From assembly GCA_024220505.1 (NCBI GenBank), contig JAKZZE010000008.1, forward strand, positions 248,001 to 312,000: a stretch of 64,000 bases of DNA, read 5' to 3'. The number at the start of each line of letters is the position of its first letter. Within the stretch, counting starts at the first letter, position 1. Source of the stretch: Rhizopus arrhizus. Taxonomy: Eukaryota > Mucoromycota > Mucoromycetes > Mucorales > Rhizopodaceae. The notes below the pieces were generated by a model that ran no database searches, was not told the DNA's origin, and saw only the letters and a list, made by a program, of their open reading frames with translations. Shown in pieces: positions 20,483-32,048 of this stretch. The translations under genes and the position numbers were made by a program.

Positions 20483-22420
20483 ATGGTCTCTTTGACGAAA
20501 TCAGGACAAATAAAACAATCCATATCTGATTTTACAGCAAAGACAAAATCAACAAAAGGAGATGTCCCACCTGCTCTTGTAGGTGCATCAACAACAGTAA
20601 TAGGTGATCATCTTTATGTTTTTGGAGGCCGAGTAGCTAGTACACGACAAATGACAAATCATCTTTATATCCTTCATTTGCCCACGCTAGTTTGGATACG
20701 ACACATTGCGCCACCCGATTCAGCTTGCCCACCCTCACCACGTTATTTTCACTCGGCTACAGCATACAAAAATCAATTTATCGTTGTCTTTGGAGGCATG
20801 TCGAATGTGTTTCCAAACAGTCGACGAAAGCAGTCACAAACTGAAGACACACTGTATGCGATGGATGATATTTCCATGTTTGATATTGAGACCATGTCCT
20901 GGGTAGAATTCCAGATCAGTCCAAGTATCTTTACACCACAGGCAAGGTATGCTCACTTGGCCACGATTTGGAATGATGATAAATTGATTGTGATGGGAGG
21001 TCAAGATGTGACGAACCAACATGTTCAAGAGATGAATATCTTTGATCTAACACAGTCTGCTTGGATTCATGGTAGCCCAATCCAAGGCACATTTGATGCA
21101 TATCGTGCAGTGGCTTTTGCACCTGGTACAATCTCTTCTTACTATGGCAAGATGTCAAGTCCTTTTTGGAAGCCGTCCAAAGATGAACAGCCGCCGGTGT
21201 GCGTCTATGCGAATTATAATTTTAATGATCTCACTCGGGATTTACAAAGCTTCTGGCCGCTCCAATCTTCACATCATGTTGAACTTCATCCCCATGCCAT
21301 GGCCGGCTCTTTTTTACCCCCTGGCCTTCGTTTCCCTACCGGTCAATTGATCGGCCAATATCTTATCGTGTCTGGTACACTTCTCAATCCCACTCAACGT
21401 GGATATCATATCTGGGCCTTAAATTTGACTAATCTCTCTTGGACACATATCAATACGGGCCAAATCATGTCGGAGGGTTCATGGAATCGTGGTCTGCTCT
21501 CAGGACGGAAATACTACGTCTTGGGTCATCATCAGCGGGATCTGAAAGAAGACTACAGTTTTAGACGTCTCAATTTTGATCATATTGGCATTGTTGATCT
21601 AGAGGCCTTTGGTATCTTTGAGCTACCTAAAGCTACATGTTCTTTGGCGGCCCAAGAGTTAGGACTTGCAATGATGCATGAACGAAGTCTGTCGGATGTC
21701 ACTATCTGGACAGCCGATCGACAATCCATCATAGCCAACTCGACCATTTTAGCAAAACGCTGGTCGAATTTTGCTAAACTCTTGAGACAAGAAAACGATG
21801 AAGGGAAGCGAATACTTTACTTTCCAGAGACTTATCCTGTCGCCTTGGCCTTTTTACAGTACCTATATACCGATCATTTACTCACCGCGCAACAACATCA
21901 GCCTCAGGTGCTGGCTCGTCTCTTGATCCTAGCTGATATTCACAATCTTGAACGATTACGGGAACTGGCCACATTTGCAATGCATCAGTTATTGACCATC
22001 TCTACTGCAAGTATGGTTTATGAGACTGCCATGCTGACTTCACAGAGCGCACTTCAAATCAGAGCACTTAGGATCTTGTTAAATACAAAGCGCATGCTAC
22101 TTCAGTATAAGGATTCACAACATTTGCCACCACCCCCTTTACCTTCTACACCTCTTGAGGATTGGAATCAAGCTCCTGTGTTACCTTCATATGTGTCACC
22201 TCCTCACAGTGCTAATGCTTCGCATTATTCTTTTAACAATGACTCGCATCTTCCTTCTCCGCCTCTTTCTTCTTATTCATTCAGTGGTAGTCTTCGCCGA
22301 TTGGCAGGGCAATCACCGGAGCCAAGAAATATCTATTCTTCACCTTCTAAATCAACACCTACAAGTTCTATTGCCAAGAAAAAGTTAGTAGATCATAACT
22401 TTTCTTTTAATGTACTATAA
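20483..22420 (+). CDS. kelch-repeat/BTB protein, Ral2/LZTR1-like
   Basis: Single exon, 645 residues. The N-terminal ~370 residues form kelch repeats of a beta-propeller: DHLYVFGGRVAST, QFIVVFGGMSNVF, DKLIVMGGQDVTN, IGQYLIVSGTLLN and GRKYYVLGHH mark successive blades. A BTB/POZ domain follows at about 410-520 (LSDVTIWTADRQSIIANSTI, RILYFPETYPVALAFLQYLY, ARLLILADIHNLERLRE). The tail is Pro/Ser-rich and ends with KKKLVDHNFSFNVL. This order matches fission yeast Ral2 and animal LZTR1, regulators of Ras-family GTPases; BTB proteins often act as cullin-3 adaptors. The role in Ras signalling is inferred. It lies 94 bp upstream of TAD3 on the same strand. Confidence 0.8.
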   Translation: MVSLTKSGQIKQSISDFTAKTKSTKGDVPPALVGASTTVIGDHLYVFGGRVASTRQMTNHLYILHLPTLVWIRHIAPPDSACPPSPRYFHSATAYKNQFIVVFGGMSNVFPNSRRKQSQTEDTLYAMDDISMFDIETMSWVEFQISPSIFTPQARYAHLATIWNDDKLIVMGGQDVTNQHVQEMNIFDLTQSAWIHGSPIQGTFDAYRAVAFAPGTISSYYGKMSSPFWKPSKDEQPPVCVYANYNFNDLTRDLQSFWPLQSSHHVELHPHAMAGSFLPPGLRFPTGQLIGQYLIVSGTLLNPTQRGYHIWALNLTNLSWTHINTGQIMSEGSWNRGLLSGRKYYVLGHHQRDLKEDYSFRRLNFDHIGIVDLEAFGIFELPKATCSLAAQELGLAMMHERSLSDVTIWTADRQSIIANSTILAKRWSNFAKLLRQENDEGKRILYFPETYPVALAFLQYLYTDHLLTAQQHQPQVLARLLILADIHNLERLRELATFAMHQLLTISTASMVYETAMLTSQSALQIRALRILLNTKRMLLQYKDSQHLPPPPLPSTPLEDWNQAPVLPSYVSPPHSANASHYSFNNDSHLPSPPLSSYSFSGSLRRLAGQSPEPRNIYSSPSKSTPTSSIAKKKLVDHNFSFNVL

Positions 22421-22514
22421 AAAATAGGGCCTGGTGCCTTATAAAGTAAATAATTATAATAAAAGCCACGAAAAAGACTCCTATTTTTTTCCCATTTTTT
22501 TTTTTTCTTTAAAA

Positions 22515-23640
22515 ATGTCAACTTCAAGTAATTAAAAAGCTTTCTTCTTTGCTATCGTTTTATTCAATCTTTCCAAATAGCCCAAAGCGACTATATTCCT
22601 AGAGAAGAGTGGCCTTTTGTTGAAGTATTGGCTGATGAGTATGATCGTGAATTAGAAACAATAGATGTATATATTGCAAAAATAAATTGCAAACAAACCA
22701 ATCAATTATTAAAGTATGTTCTTTACAACACAAGCAAATATTTGCATAAAACTTACCTTTTTGTTACAGATTCTGTCAAAAACGTTTACCGGCATTAGAA
22801 AAATTAGAACACTGTAAAAGGATCAGACGACCAACAAACATAGACACAGCAACAAAAGGTTTTCTTATGAATCAATACAATACAACAGGCGTCTAACGCT
22901 TGGATAGATTTAGAATTAGAATTGATATTATGTCTAAAAGACAAAATCTCAGAATCAGAATTATTGCAACTGCTACAGCAAAATGGATTTGACACTATCC
23001 AGCTCATGACAGCGGCCGTGTGTAAACATGCACCACTGAATCGAAAACAATACGAGTCCTGGAAGCACCTTTGGCCGTTGTCGTATCGAGAAGATACCCG
23101 TCTGGATCCTAAATTTACAAAAGACGATGTGAAATTAATTGAAGAGCACATGGAGTCTATTTTGGCTACAGACAAGATCAGCTGTCGGATTGTTAATCCA
23201 GCCACCAACCGAATCCTGGCGCAAGAAGGGGACTCGAGATCCAAACACCCTTTACATCACGCTGTCATGAACGCTATTCATCATATTGCACATGCCGAAC
23301 GATCGACCAAGAAGAGAGGGGCGAGCGAGATGCTTGAAGATGAAAAGATTTCCTATCTTTGTACAGGATATGATGTTTATGTCACGCATGAACCTTGTGC
23401 GATGTAAGTTAAAAGTTAAAAGGGGTAAATGATAATAACCTACGCGTATGATGTAGGTGTTCAATGGCATTAGTGCATTCAAGAGTAGCTCGCGTGTTTT
23501 ATAGTATGCCTTCTAAAACTGGATGTCTTGGTACAAACTACAAGATTCATTCACACTCTAGTTTAAATCATCGGTTTAAAGTGTTCAAGGATGTGTTGAA
23601 GAATAAGAATTCGATTAGAGTAGACGATCAAGAAATCTGA
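22515..23640 (+). CDS. TAD3: tRNA-specific adenosine deaminase subunit Tad3/ADAT3
   Basis: Five exons. Exon 1 is only 13 nt (22515-22527), joined across the intron 22528-22580 to give MSTSTQSDYIPREEWPFVEV. A third intron ends at 22907, where CTAAC lies just before the acceptor; this choice is the one that keeps phase. The deaminase domain carries HPLHHAVMNAIHHIA and, split by the last intron, THEPCAMCSMALVHSR with the PCxxC zinc site. In catalytic Tad2 the first motif is HAE; here it is HAV, the hallmark of the non-catalytic Tad3 partner. The Tad2-Tad3 complex converts A34 to inosine in tRNA anticodons. Tandem with the lipoate ligase 85 bp downstream. Confidence 0.88.
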
Positions 23641-23725
23641 TAATAAAAAAAAGCCACACAAAGTAGAAATTCCATCTTCAGCCTTTCTCGTTTTTTTTTT
23701 TTTTTTATTTTGTTTTTCTTTTGTA

Positions 23726-25063
23726 ATGACACTATTATTCAGATTGCAACGACGATCATCACTGTTTCCAGCGATCAATAAGAGATTATTTTCAGTAACA
23801 CGCGTACGAAATAATAAAGTAGACTGTTATATATCTACCATCAATGATGCTTATTCCAATTTGGCCATTGAGGAATGGCTCTTGCGAGAAACCTCACCCG
23901 ATCGCTATATTCTTTACTTGTGGAGAAATAAGCCTTGTGTGGTGGTAGGTAGAAATCAAAACCCTTTTCAGGAGTGTAATTTACGGTTTATGCAAAACCA
24001 CAACATTGCACTTGTCAGAAGACGATCGGGTGGTGGATCAGTTTATCATGTAAAAAAAAAAAAGTCAATAGGGTACATGAGTAAAGTGGTATCTAAAGAT
24101 ATTGTAGGACATGGGTAATTCGATTTATACTATTTTTATGCCACGTGAGGCATTTTCCAGAAAAGCCAATGCTGAGCTCGTTGCGAGATCATTAAATCAA
24201 TTGGATATTCCAGCAAGTGTGAATGAAAGGCATGACATTGTAGTAGATGACCATAAAGTATCTGGAAGTGCATACAAGATTACGAACGCAAGAGCATATC
24301 ATCACGGTACGATGTTGATTGATGCCGATACAGAAACACTCAAGAACTGTCTATCGAAGAAGAGGATGATGACTGTTTGTATTTATTCTGCAATGATAAA
24401 AATAATGTCTTATACTTTATTGTTATTTAGAAAGGAATTGTATCTAAAGGGGTTGCGTCCGTACCTTCACCCGTTACTAACTTGAGAAATTATTCATATA
24501 CAATTGACCATCAACAATTTTGTGAGTCTGTGTTGTCAGAGTTTATAGATGCTTATAATGATGGTAAGACGATCGAGGTAAGTAGTAGGGGAGTTGTCTG
24601 TGTGAAATATGTACTCATGTATGATATAAGCCAATTATATTTAATAAAGACAGTGTACTTCCTGATAAAGTAAATGAAACGAGAAGAGAACTCAAGACTT
24701 GGGATTGGATCTATGGTCAAACACCAGAATTCACCAATTCAGCCGAAACTCACTTTGAATGGGGTCATGTGGTAATAGTACATTTTTCTTTACGGGAAGC
24801 TTATTAATAAAATGTAATAGAAAACAAATTTATTAGTGAGGCATGGCAAGATAATAAAGGCAGACATTACGACGGATTCAAAGGGAGCCTATGAACCTAC
24901 GTTGACAGCTGCCATCTCTGTTGCCTTAGAAGGCTTACCTTATTCTGATGTTGTTATTGAACAAGCGATTGAAAAGATTGACAAGGAAGTACCTGGACTT
25001 ATTCATTCGGATAGTAAATACGTTGTCAATGATATTCGCCAATGGTTAAAAGATAGATTATAA
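23726..25063 (+). CDS. AIM22: mitochondrial lipoate-protein ligase
   Basis: Multi-exon. The first 25 residues (MTLLFRLQRRSSLFPAINKR, then LFSVTRVR) are basic and lack acids, fitting a mitochondrial presequence. Family signatures follow: NLAIEEWLL, WRNKPCVVVGRNQNPF, VRRRSGGGSVYH spliced to DMGNSIYTIF (lipoate/AMP binding), the lysine-containing DDHKVSGSAYKI and YHHGTMLID. The last exon (from about 24828) supplies LLVRHGKIIKADITTDSKG and ends at 25063. Introns at about 24049-24109 and 24771-24827 keep phase. It attaches lipoate to mitochondrial 2-oxoacid dehydrogenase subunits and/or glycine cleavage H protein. Whether it acts as ligase or as transferase, as discussed for Aim22/Lip3, is not decidable here. 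Confidence 0.87.
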
Positions 25064-26927
25064 TAAAATATGTATCCATACTCTGTCAATAACAAAAGAA
25101 AGAAAAAAAAATGCTTAAAGAAAAAGAAACAAAGTAAAAGGGGGGATGACTTCAACTGTGTTTGAGTCACACAAAAAGAAAGATGCAATCCTTTCTCCTT
25201 GAAAGGCGGGAAAGTGAACTTTGCAAATGAAAATAAAAGAAGAAGGGATAAAAGTCAGTACACAAAAGTAGAATATATCCCCCCTGAAAGTCATCAAGGG
25301 AAAACATTTTGTGTTTGAAATTGCTGGTCTCGAGTATACGAGACTGAATAAACGAAATGCTTATGTTTACTATATTGAGTAAAAAAGTGCACATCTAGAC
25401 TGAATGGAATTTATGTATCATACTCGTTAAGCCCTCTGGTAAAAGAGAGAATAGCTAAAAAGATAGAAACGCATGTAGGTTTAAATAAGAATAGGATACA
25501 TGGCTTTGAATCGTATTTATTCATCTTTACATGTTGCTTTTATAAATTATTTTCATTTTAACCCATCAGATAGAAATAACGATGCTTTTTTGATAGATTT
25601 TCTTCTGCATACTGACTTGGGCATGCAAAGGGCTACAACAGACATTGTACAGATGATCTTATTGGACAGGCCCAAATGAAGACTCTTTGGTAGACGAAAT
25701 CTTATACGACCGCATATCAAAATATTATTTGAACAATCGCAGTATTCTTTTTTTAATATTTTCGGTTCGGATCTTTCACTTTGGTTTACTGAGCTATTTA
25801 AAGGGAAAATGTCCTCAGATTTCAAAAAGATGGTACCAGCTGCTATACTGGCTCATATGCAAGATAACGGAAAGGGAAGCATGCTATTCAGGGTCTTGGG
25901 TATTGACACGCTCAACTTCCTGATTTGAAACCCCCCTCCTAGAGCATCTTTAGTGAGAATTTGAAATAGAAACTAAAGAAGATTAGGGTCTCTAACAGTC
26001 ATTTTGGAGATTTGAAACGTATAATTCAAGTAGAGCAAAAGAAGATGGACAAAGTGTATGAAAAGTCGACATCAGCCTCGACTTTTTACATAAACAAATA
26101 CTTTAAACTTTGCATCCAATGATTAAGATTTACTTTTTAAAAAAATAAATGGAAGAGATGCTTTTAGACAAGACATTAAGTATGTTGATAGGTGACGATA
26201 CTAGAAGAGTTGATTGACGACAAGAACAGAGACGAAATAAAAGATGAAAGCAAAATCAAAATTAGGTAAAGATTCAAGTCTGGTGATATAACTAAAGAAG
26301 AGAGCTTTGAACTAGATGAAGAGAATAGACTACGAAAGACAAGTTTCAAAAAGTTTGACTCAAAAAAGAGGGTAGTTTAGTTTTAAACGATCAAAGATAA
26401 AGTCTTTAGTGAAAGCAAGAAGATCAAAGTAGATAAACTATTGATATAAAAAGAAACTGAAATGGATAGTAAATAATGCAAGAGTGATCGATAGTTTAGA
26501 ATGTCCTTGAACCATAGTCAGTCAATAAAAGAACGAAATCAATTTGATTCTGATTGGCTGAATTACATAATTTAAGAAATAGTGAAATTAAAGGTTGATA
26601 ATAATTTCCTGGTTATGATCTCTAGCACATGGCTTCTTTTTGTGAATCTAACGTACAGTCTTGAGTTCTTTTTTTTCTTGTTCTATCATAAATAATAGTT
26701 GATTGGTTGATGAGTTATCACAAGAAGAAAACTTTTATAATCAACACTGTCTGTGTTTCTTTAACTAAATCACCTGACTAGCGTGATTGACATCATTCAA
26801 ATTGTATTCATAAAGAAAGGGGAGAGAGAGAGAGGGGGTGAGAGTGAGAGAGAAAGAGAGGGAAGTAATCAAAGAGTATTTAAGACAAACTATTCTTTCT
26901 TTCTTTTCTTTCCTTCAAGCAATTAGA
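25064..26927. other. intergenic with a coding relic
   Basis: No intact gene. Between 25560 and 25922 on the plus strand a frame-broken protein remnant is readable (see the separate entry). From 25950 to 26560 the strand is unusually purine-rich and full of AAG/GAA runs, with stops in all frames. The last ~110 bp carry GA repeats just before the next ORF. Confidence 0.45.
25560..25922 (+). pseudogene. fragment of an unidentified protein gene
   Basis: Plus-strand reading gives IDFLLHTDLGMQRATTDIVQ, a stop, then after a frame change LWFTELFKGKMSSDFKKMVP and AAILAHMQDNGKGSMLFRVL, ending at a stop near 25922. The composition looks like real protein, but no family is recognised and the frame is broken. 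It could be the C-terminal piece of a mobile-element or multi-copy gene. Confidence 0.35.
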
Positions 26928-27131
26928 ATGGGAATTCCACAGAGTAGTGAAATTAAATATGTTTATACTTTAATCAATGGTCAAAATGTACTTGTACCTT
27001 TCATTCGATTTCCTAATGGTCAATGGGTACAACTTCAATCTTATTATGGACAGTACAACACAAGTTATCCAATCCTCAACCGAATTCATTATCCTTTTTA
27101 TCCTGGGGCGGGCGTACCTTATTTTTATTAG
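26928..27131 (+). CDS. small hypothetical protein
   Basis: A 67-residue ORF from the ATG at 26928. It is rich in Tyr, Pro and Gln (LINGQNVLVPFIRFPNGQWV, IHYPFYPGAGVPYFY) and has no signal peptide or membrane segment. An upstream in-frame ATG at 26838 lies in a GA repeat and is unlikely. Codon use looks normal, and the gene sits 73 bp before the UMP/CMP kinase start. I do not recognise it; it could be a short lineage-specific gene. Confidence 0.4.
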   Translation: MGIPQSSEIKYVYTLINGQNVLVPFIRFPNGQWVQLQSYYGQYNTSYPILNRIHYPFYPGAGVPYFY

Positions 27132-27204
27132 TCTCACATGATTTATTTAATAAAATTAAACTTCCGTATTTATTACCTTTTTCTTCTTCTTTCAATTATT
27201 TATC

Positions 27205-27976
<772 letters not shown>

Positions 27977-28279
27977 TAAAATTAGCGTAATTATACTTGT
28001 AAACTGTCCTTGGTTTCTAATCATAAAGGATGGAAAGAATATTTCCTGATGATCATCCTACGCTAATCAAACAGGAACAAGTCGTTATCCATATTTTTGT
28101 ACATTTTGTTTGTTCAGTGAACGATTTATTACAAAAATGTCATGGTTTTAGAATTAAACTATTTTTTGTGTCGCGCGAGAGAGAGAAAATGTCAGGACAA
28201 TTGACGTAATCCTCTTTATGATCGCAAGACAATAGCTTATCTTTTTACATCTTTTTCTTTCTCTTTCTCTTCATAACAA

Positions 28280-29909
28280 ATGAAACGTTCCAACAGTAAT
28301 CCTAATCGTCCACTAAGACGTCGTTCTTTTCGTGGTTGGCTAAAAAGAGTAACACTTTCAAACAATCATCCGAAAAAGATTGAACCTGAAGAAATGAGGG
28401 GTAAAGCAAGAAAGAAAGAAGAAATGATAGCTAAACTGAAAGAATAGGTGGTGTATTTGGTGTACCACTCACTGAATCAATTCAATATGCCAAGACGAAT
28501 ATTGGATATGTTGATGATGATGGTCTAAAGCATTCAAAAGCTGGTTCTATTCCGATCGTTGTAGCAAAATGTGGATCCTTTTTAAAAAAGAATGGTAGCC
28601 ACATCCATACACTATTCAACCACAACCATTTGACTCATCTATCTCTAGGCTTACAGACTGAAGGAATATTTCGAATCAGTGGCAGTGTGAAGCGAATCAA
28701 TATGTTAGAATTTCAATTTGATCAAAATACGAATCATTATGGACTAGACTTCAATTGGGAAGGTTATACGGTGCATGACGCAGCTAATCTATTGACAAGA
28801 TACTTGAATAAATTACCAAATTCAGTTATACCCTTTGAACATTACCAAGATTTTCATGATGTAATGAGTAAGTAACTTGCCTTTTATATCATACAACTCA
28901 TACTTTACAGATCATCATGACGAACAAGACAAAATCAGTGCTTTCCAACGCCTCATTCAGACCTTACCACCTGCTCACCAACACCTTTTGTTATATTTGC
29001 TCGACACCCTCAGCTTATTCACCTCGAATGCCTCACAGACCAAGATGTCCACCTCTAATCTGGCCGCTGTCTTTTGTCCTGGTCTATTACGCCATCCAGA
29101 TCATAATACACCCTCAGACTATAAAGTGTCACAGCATGTTATCGAGTGCTTGATCGAGTCTCAATCCTTGCTGACGATCCAATTGCTCGACAAAATAAAA
29201 ATGCAGCAAGCATCTGATCAGGGCTCCATCCAGTCCTTACCCGTCCTTCCCTTACGCGTCGTTAATGGATCCGTTCACAGCAGCGAGCGATCGAGTGGGG
29301 ATCTGATGGATTCACCTGAGGACATGACTCCAGTCGATCGTTCAGTCACAAAACAGCCCGCAGGACTACAGAGACTAAATCAAGTGTTGAAACCTTGGAT
29401 GGATGGTAAGCATAAGAGCGTGGTCTCTATTCTCACTCACTTTTTATGTCATAGTGAAATCGCCTCGTCTCTTTGTCTGTGCACCCATTGTTCTCTTACT
29501 CGTAGGTGTCACGAGCTATGAAACCTATCTGGCCTTGTCACTTCAAAGCCTCATGGAACCCTTGTTCTTCTTCTTTGGTCTGTTTTCTTATTATAATTTA
29601 CTTTTATCTGGTATCATCCAACAAGGACAGTATTCAGATATCTGGCGAGTAGGATCATGGAACACAAGCTCTGTTTCGATCGCAAGTCAGTCCAGTCGAT
29701 TCAGTGAAGAATCTGGTACAGAGGATGAAGAGGAAGATAACTTTGGTTTCGATCCTGCTACGTTGGAAATGTATCTAGCACAATATAACCAAATTAAGAA
29801 GGATGCGGAACTAGCAAAACAATTGCAGCATGAAGAACAGAAAGCGGTGGATGTAAATAATCCGTTTGTGAATGAAAAAGAAGCATGGAAGATCAAAACA
29901 TTTTCTTGA
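28280..29909 (+). CDS. RhoGAP protein with C-terminal membrane segments
   Basis: Five exons with consistent phase. The N-terminus is very basic (MKRSNSNPNRPLRRRSFRGW). The RhoGAP domain begins GGVFGVPLTESIQYAK and contains the arginine finger in GLQTEGIFRISGS, the LLTRYLNKLPNSVIP region and TSNLAAVFCPGLLR. After a linker, the exon starting near 29455 encodes two closely spaced hydrophobic stretches (RLFVCAPIVLLLVGVTSYET and LMEPLFFFFGLFSYYNLLLS). An acidic tail follows (EESGTEDEEEDNFGF), with a coiled-coil-like end. The domain stimulates GTP hydrolysis by Rho-family GTPases. The membrane anchor implies action at an internal membrane or the plasma membrane; which GTPase it serves is unknown. 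Confidence 0.82.
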
Positions 29910-30373
29910 TCATGTTTGTTGTATGTACAAGACGCGTTTATACTTTTTTAATAAAGTTATATTAGGAGTATCAAGGGGATCTGTTTACATGTGTCTTGTT
30001 TACTTTTTTGAAGTGTAGATCCTTTCTTAAAGATTGGAAATCTAATATCTTCTTCTTCTCCTTTTCATCCCCAGCTTGATCTCTCTTTCTCTCATTCTTT
30101 CGGCTTTTAGTTTTAGAAACTCCTTATTAAAAAAAAAGATATTTTAAAAGCAAAATGTTTAGATTGGCAAAAGGAGAGAGATCGACCTGGGAATAGAACA
30201 AGGATAGAGATTCGAGACTTTGATAATTATAAATTGAGCTATACGCATATGAAAGTATAATTAAAAAAAGGAGTAAAGAAAAGAAAATAAAGGAGAGGGC
30301 GATCTTTTGCCATCTTTTTGGACTAAATCATAGTCTATAATTCTTTTGTGCCTGAAAAAAAAACATGGATCAT

Positions 30374-30382
30374 TATAAAAAG
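30374..30382 (+). promoter_or_regulatory. TATA box of the Ser/Ala-rich wall protein
   Basis: TATAAAAAG, 60 bp upstream of the start codon at 30434, followed by a pyrimidine-rich tract as in strongly expressed fungal genes. Confidence 0.5.
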
Positions 30383-30433
30383 GCCATCTTTTCCTTTTCA
30401 CTTTTTCTCCCTTCCTACTTTTTTATCATCAAA

Positions 30434-31058
30434 ATGAAGACTCAATCTCTCACCTTCATCCTCGTTCTCTTAACTATCATGACTCGCGCATATGCACAAG
30501 AGAGTAAGTGATTAAAATAAAACCGCATTGAAGAAATGTTTTAATAAAGATTGTAAAGGTCCCATTGGTTCAGATGCTGCCGCTTCATCATCCACTTCAA
30601 CTGCTGCCAACAGTGCATCTGCCACAGACGCCTTGTCTGTCGGTAGCGTCCCGACAGGATCCATCGTTTCCAGTGGTTCTGCTTCTGTCTCTGGTGCTGT
30701 GGCTACTTCTGATGTACAAAGCTCTGCATCCATCTCGGCTGCCTCTGCTGCTATTTCTAATACCCCTTCATCTGCCGCTTCACTTGTTCCCAGTGCTGCA
30801 GCCAGCAGTCTTTCCCCTGGATTACCCTCTGTTGCATCTGGCCTCAGTCCCGCACAATCTTCTTTATCCTCTGCTGGTCCTGCCATGGCCAGTCCGTCCG
30901 TCATGGCCTCACCTTCCGTTCGAGCCCCATCCGCTTCTTCTTCATCTCCTGCAAGACCTTATGCAGGCCCCAGTACAATCAACGCATCCAATCATGTTCA
31001 AGTGCCTATTGTGATGATCAGCCTTTTTGTTTTCTTGTTTACTTTTCATGCCATTTAA
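30434..31058 (+). CDS. Ser/Ala-rich GPI-type cell-wall protein
   Basis: Two exons. Exon 1 (30434 to about 30504) encodes a classic signal peptide (MKTQSLTFILVLLTIMTRAY, cleaved near AYA-QE); a 46 bp intron follows. The mature part begins CKGPIGSDAAAS and then is almost pure Ser, Ala, Pro, Val, a mucin-like, probably O-mannosylated stalk. The protein ends in a hydrophobic tail (VPIVMISLFVFLFTFHAI) preceded by SNHVQ, fitting a GPI-attachment signal. No enzymatic domain is present. Likely a structural mannoprotein of the wall or plasma membrane. It lies next to a second GPI-type gene with the same orientation. Confidence 0.72.
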
Positions 31059-31283
31059 AAATAAATGAAACTGTGTATTTTGCATAAATAAAATTCAAAA
31101 AAAGACTACATCTAAAGAGGAGCCTTCTTTTCCCCTCCCTCCCCCCTCCCTTTTCCTTCAGCAACTTCTCCCTTCTAGACAACAATCAACTCCTGTTTCT
31201 CCCCTTCCCCTCTTTTTTTATTTTATTTTATAACTTTTTTATTTTCTGCTTTCTCTTTTCTCTTTTCTTTTTTATAATTCATT

Positions 31284-31924
31284 ATGAAATTGAATTGTTT
31301 TATTTCCTTTGTATGTGTGGTCAGCATGACTGCAGCACAGCTCACATCACCCACAAGAAATTATAATGTGACAAGTCCAGTTAGTAATGGACCTTATGTT
31401 ATCGGTCAAATCCTTCCTTGTACCTATCGTCTTTTCTCAGACGTCGACACTTCATGTAATTAGTCACTTTTATATCACACACACACACACACTCAATCTT
31501 TTCATTAGCTCTCATTCTTGACATTGACCTCGTCCCTGTCCCTCAAGGCCTCACTACGAACGCAACCATGATCCCTATCGCAACAGCAGCCGATGTGTCC
31601 AAAACGGACGCATTCATCAAACATGACCGTAACTTGACCTTTTTTGAACACTCGATCAATTTCATGATCCCATACAGCGTCAGACCTGGTAATTATCAAG
31701 TCGTCTTTTCTGATAAAGCAACCAACACAAAGTTATCTATTCCTATCGAGATCCGTCCCGCCGCCAGTTCAACCTCAAGTATCATACCCACAGCTACCTC
31801 TATCCCAGGTCGTCCACAATCTTCTGGTTCTATCTTTTCTCAGGGATCTGCTGGTACCCTTCAGGTTTCCAAGGCTCTGATGGGTTTGGTGGGTGTCGCA
31901 GGCTTTGTCGTCTTTTTGTTATAG
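31284..31924 (+). CDS. Kre9/Knh1-type Ser-rich GPI-anchored wall protein
   Basis: Two exons; the signal peptide MKLNCFISFVCVVSMTAAQ is followed by LTSPTRNYNVTSPVSNGPYV. The mature N-terminal ~120 residues have the beta-sandwich pattern of the Kre9/Knh1 N-terminal family: a VIGQILPCTYRL strand, SLILDIDLVPV, and the closing SVRPGNYQVVFSDKATNTKL. A Ser/Pro/Ile stalk follows, then a C-terminal hydrophobic segment (ALMGLVGVAGFVVFLL) suggesting GPI attachment. Family members are found on the wall and some affect beta-1,6-glucan; a specific function cannot be claimed. Intron near 31455-31508. Confidence 0.75.
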
Positions 31925-32048
31925 AATTAAAGTTTTATTTTTTATTATTGTTCGGAGTTTATAATCAGTGAGCGCATGAAAATTCAAATTCTTTTTTTTT
32001 TTTTTCCTTTTCTTTTTCCTTTTTTTTTTTCCCTTTTTGTTTTAAAAA

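Noticed and set aside
30512..30904. 130-codon minus-strand acidic frame
   Set aside because: Antisense to the Ser/Ala-rich stalk of the GPI protein, whose repetitive codons leave the opposite strand open.
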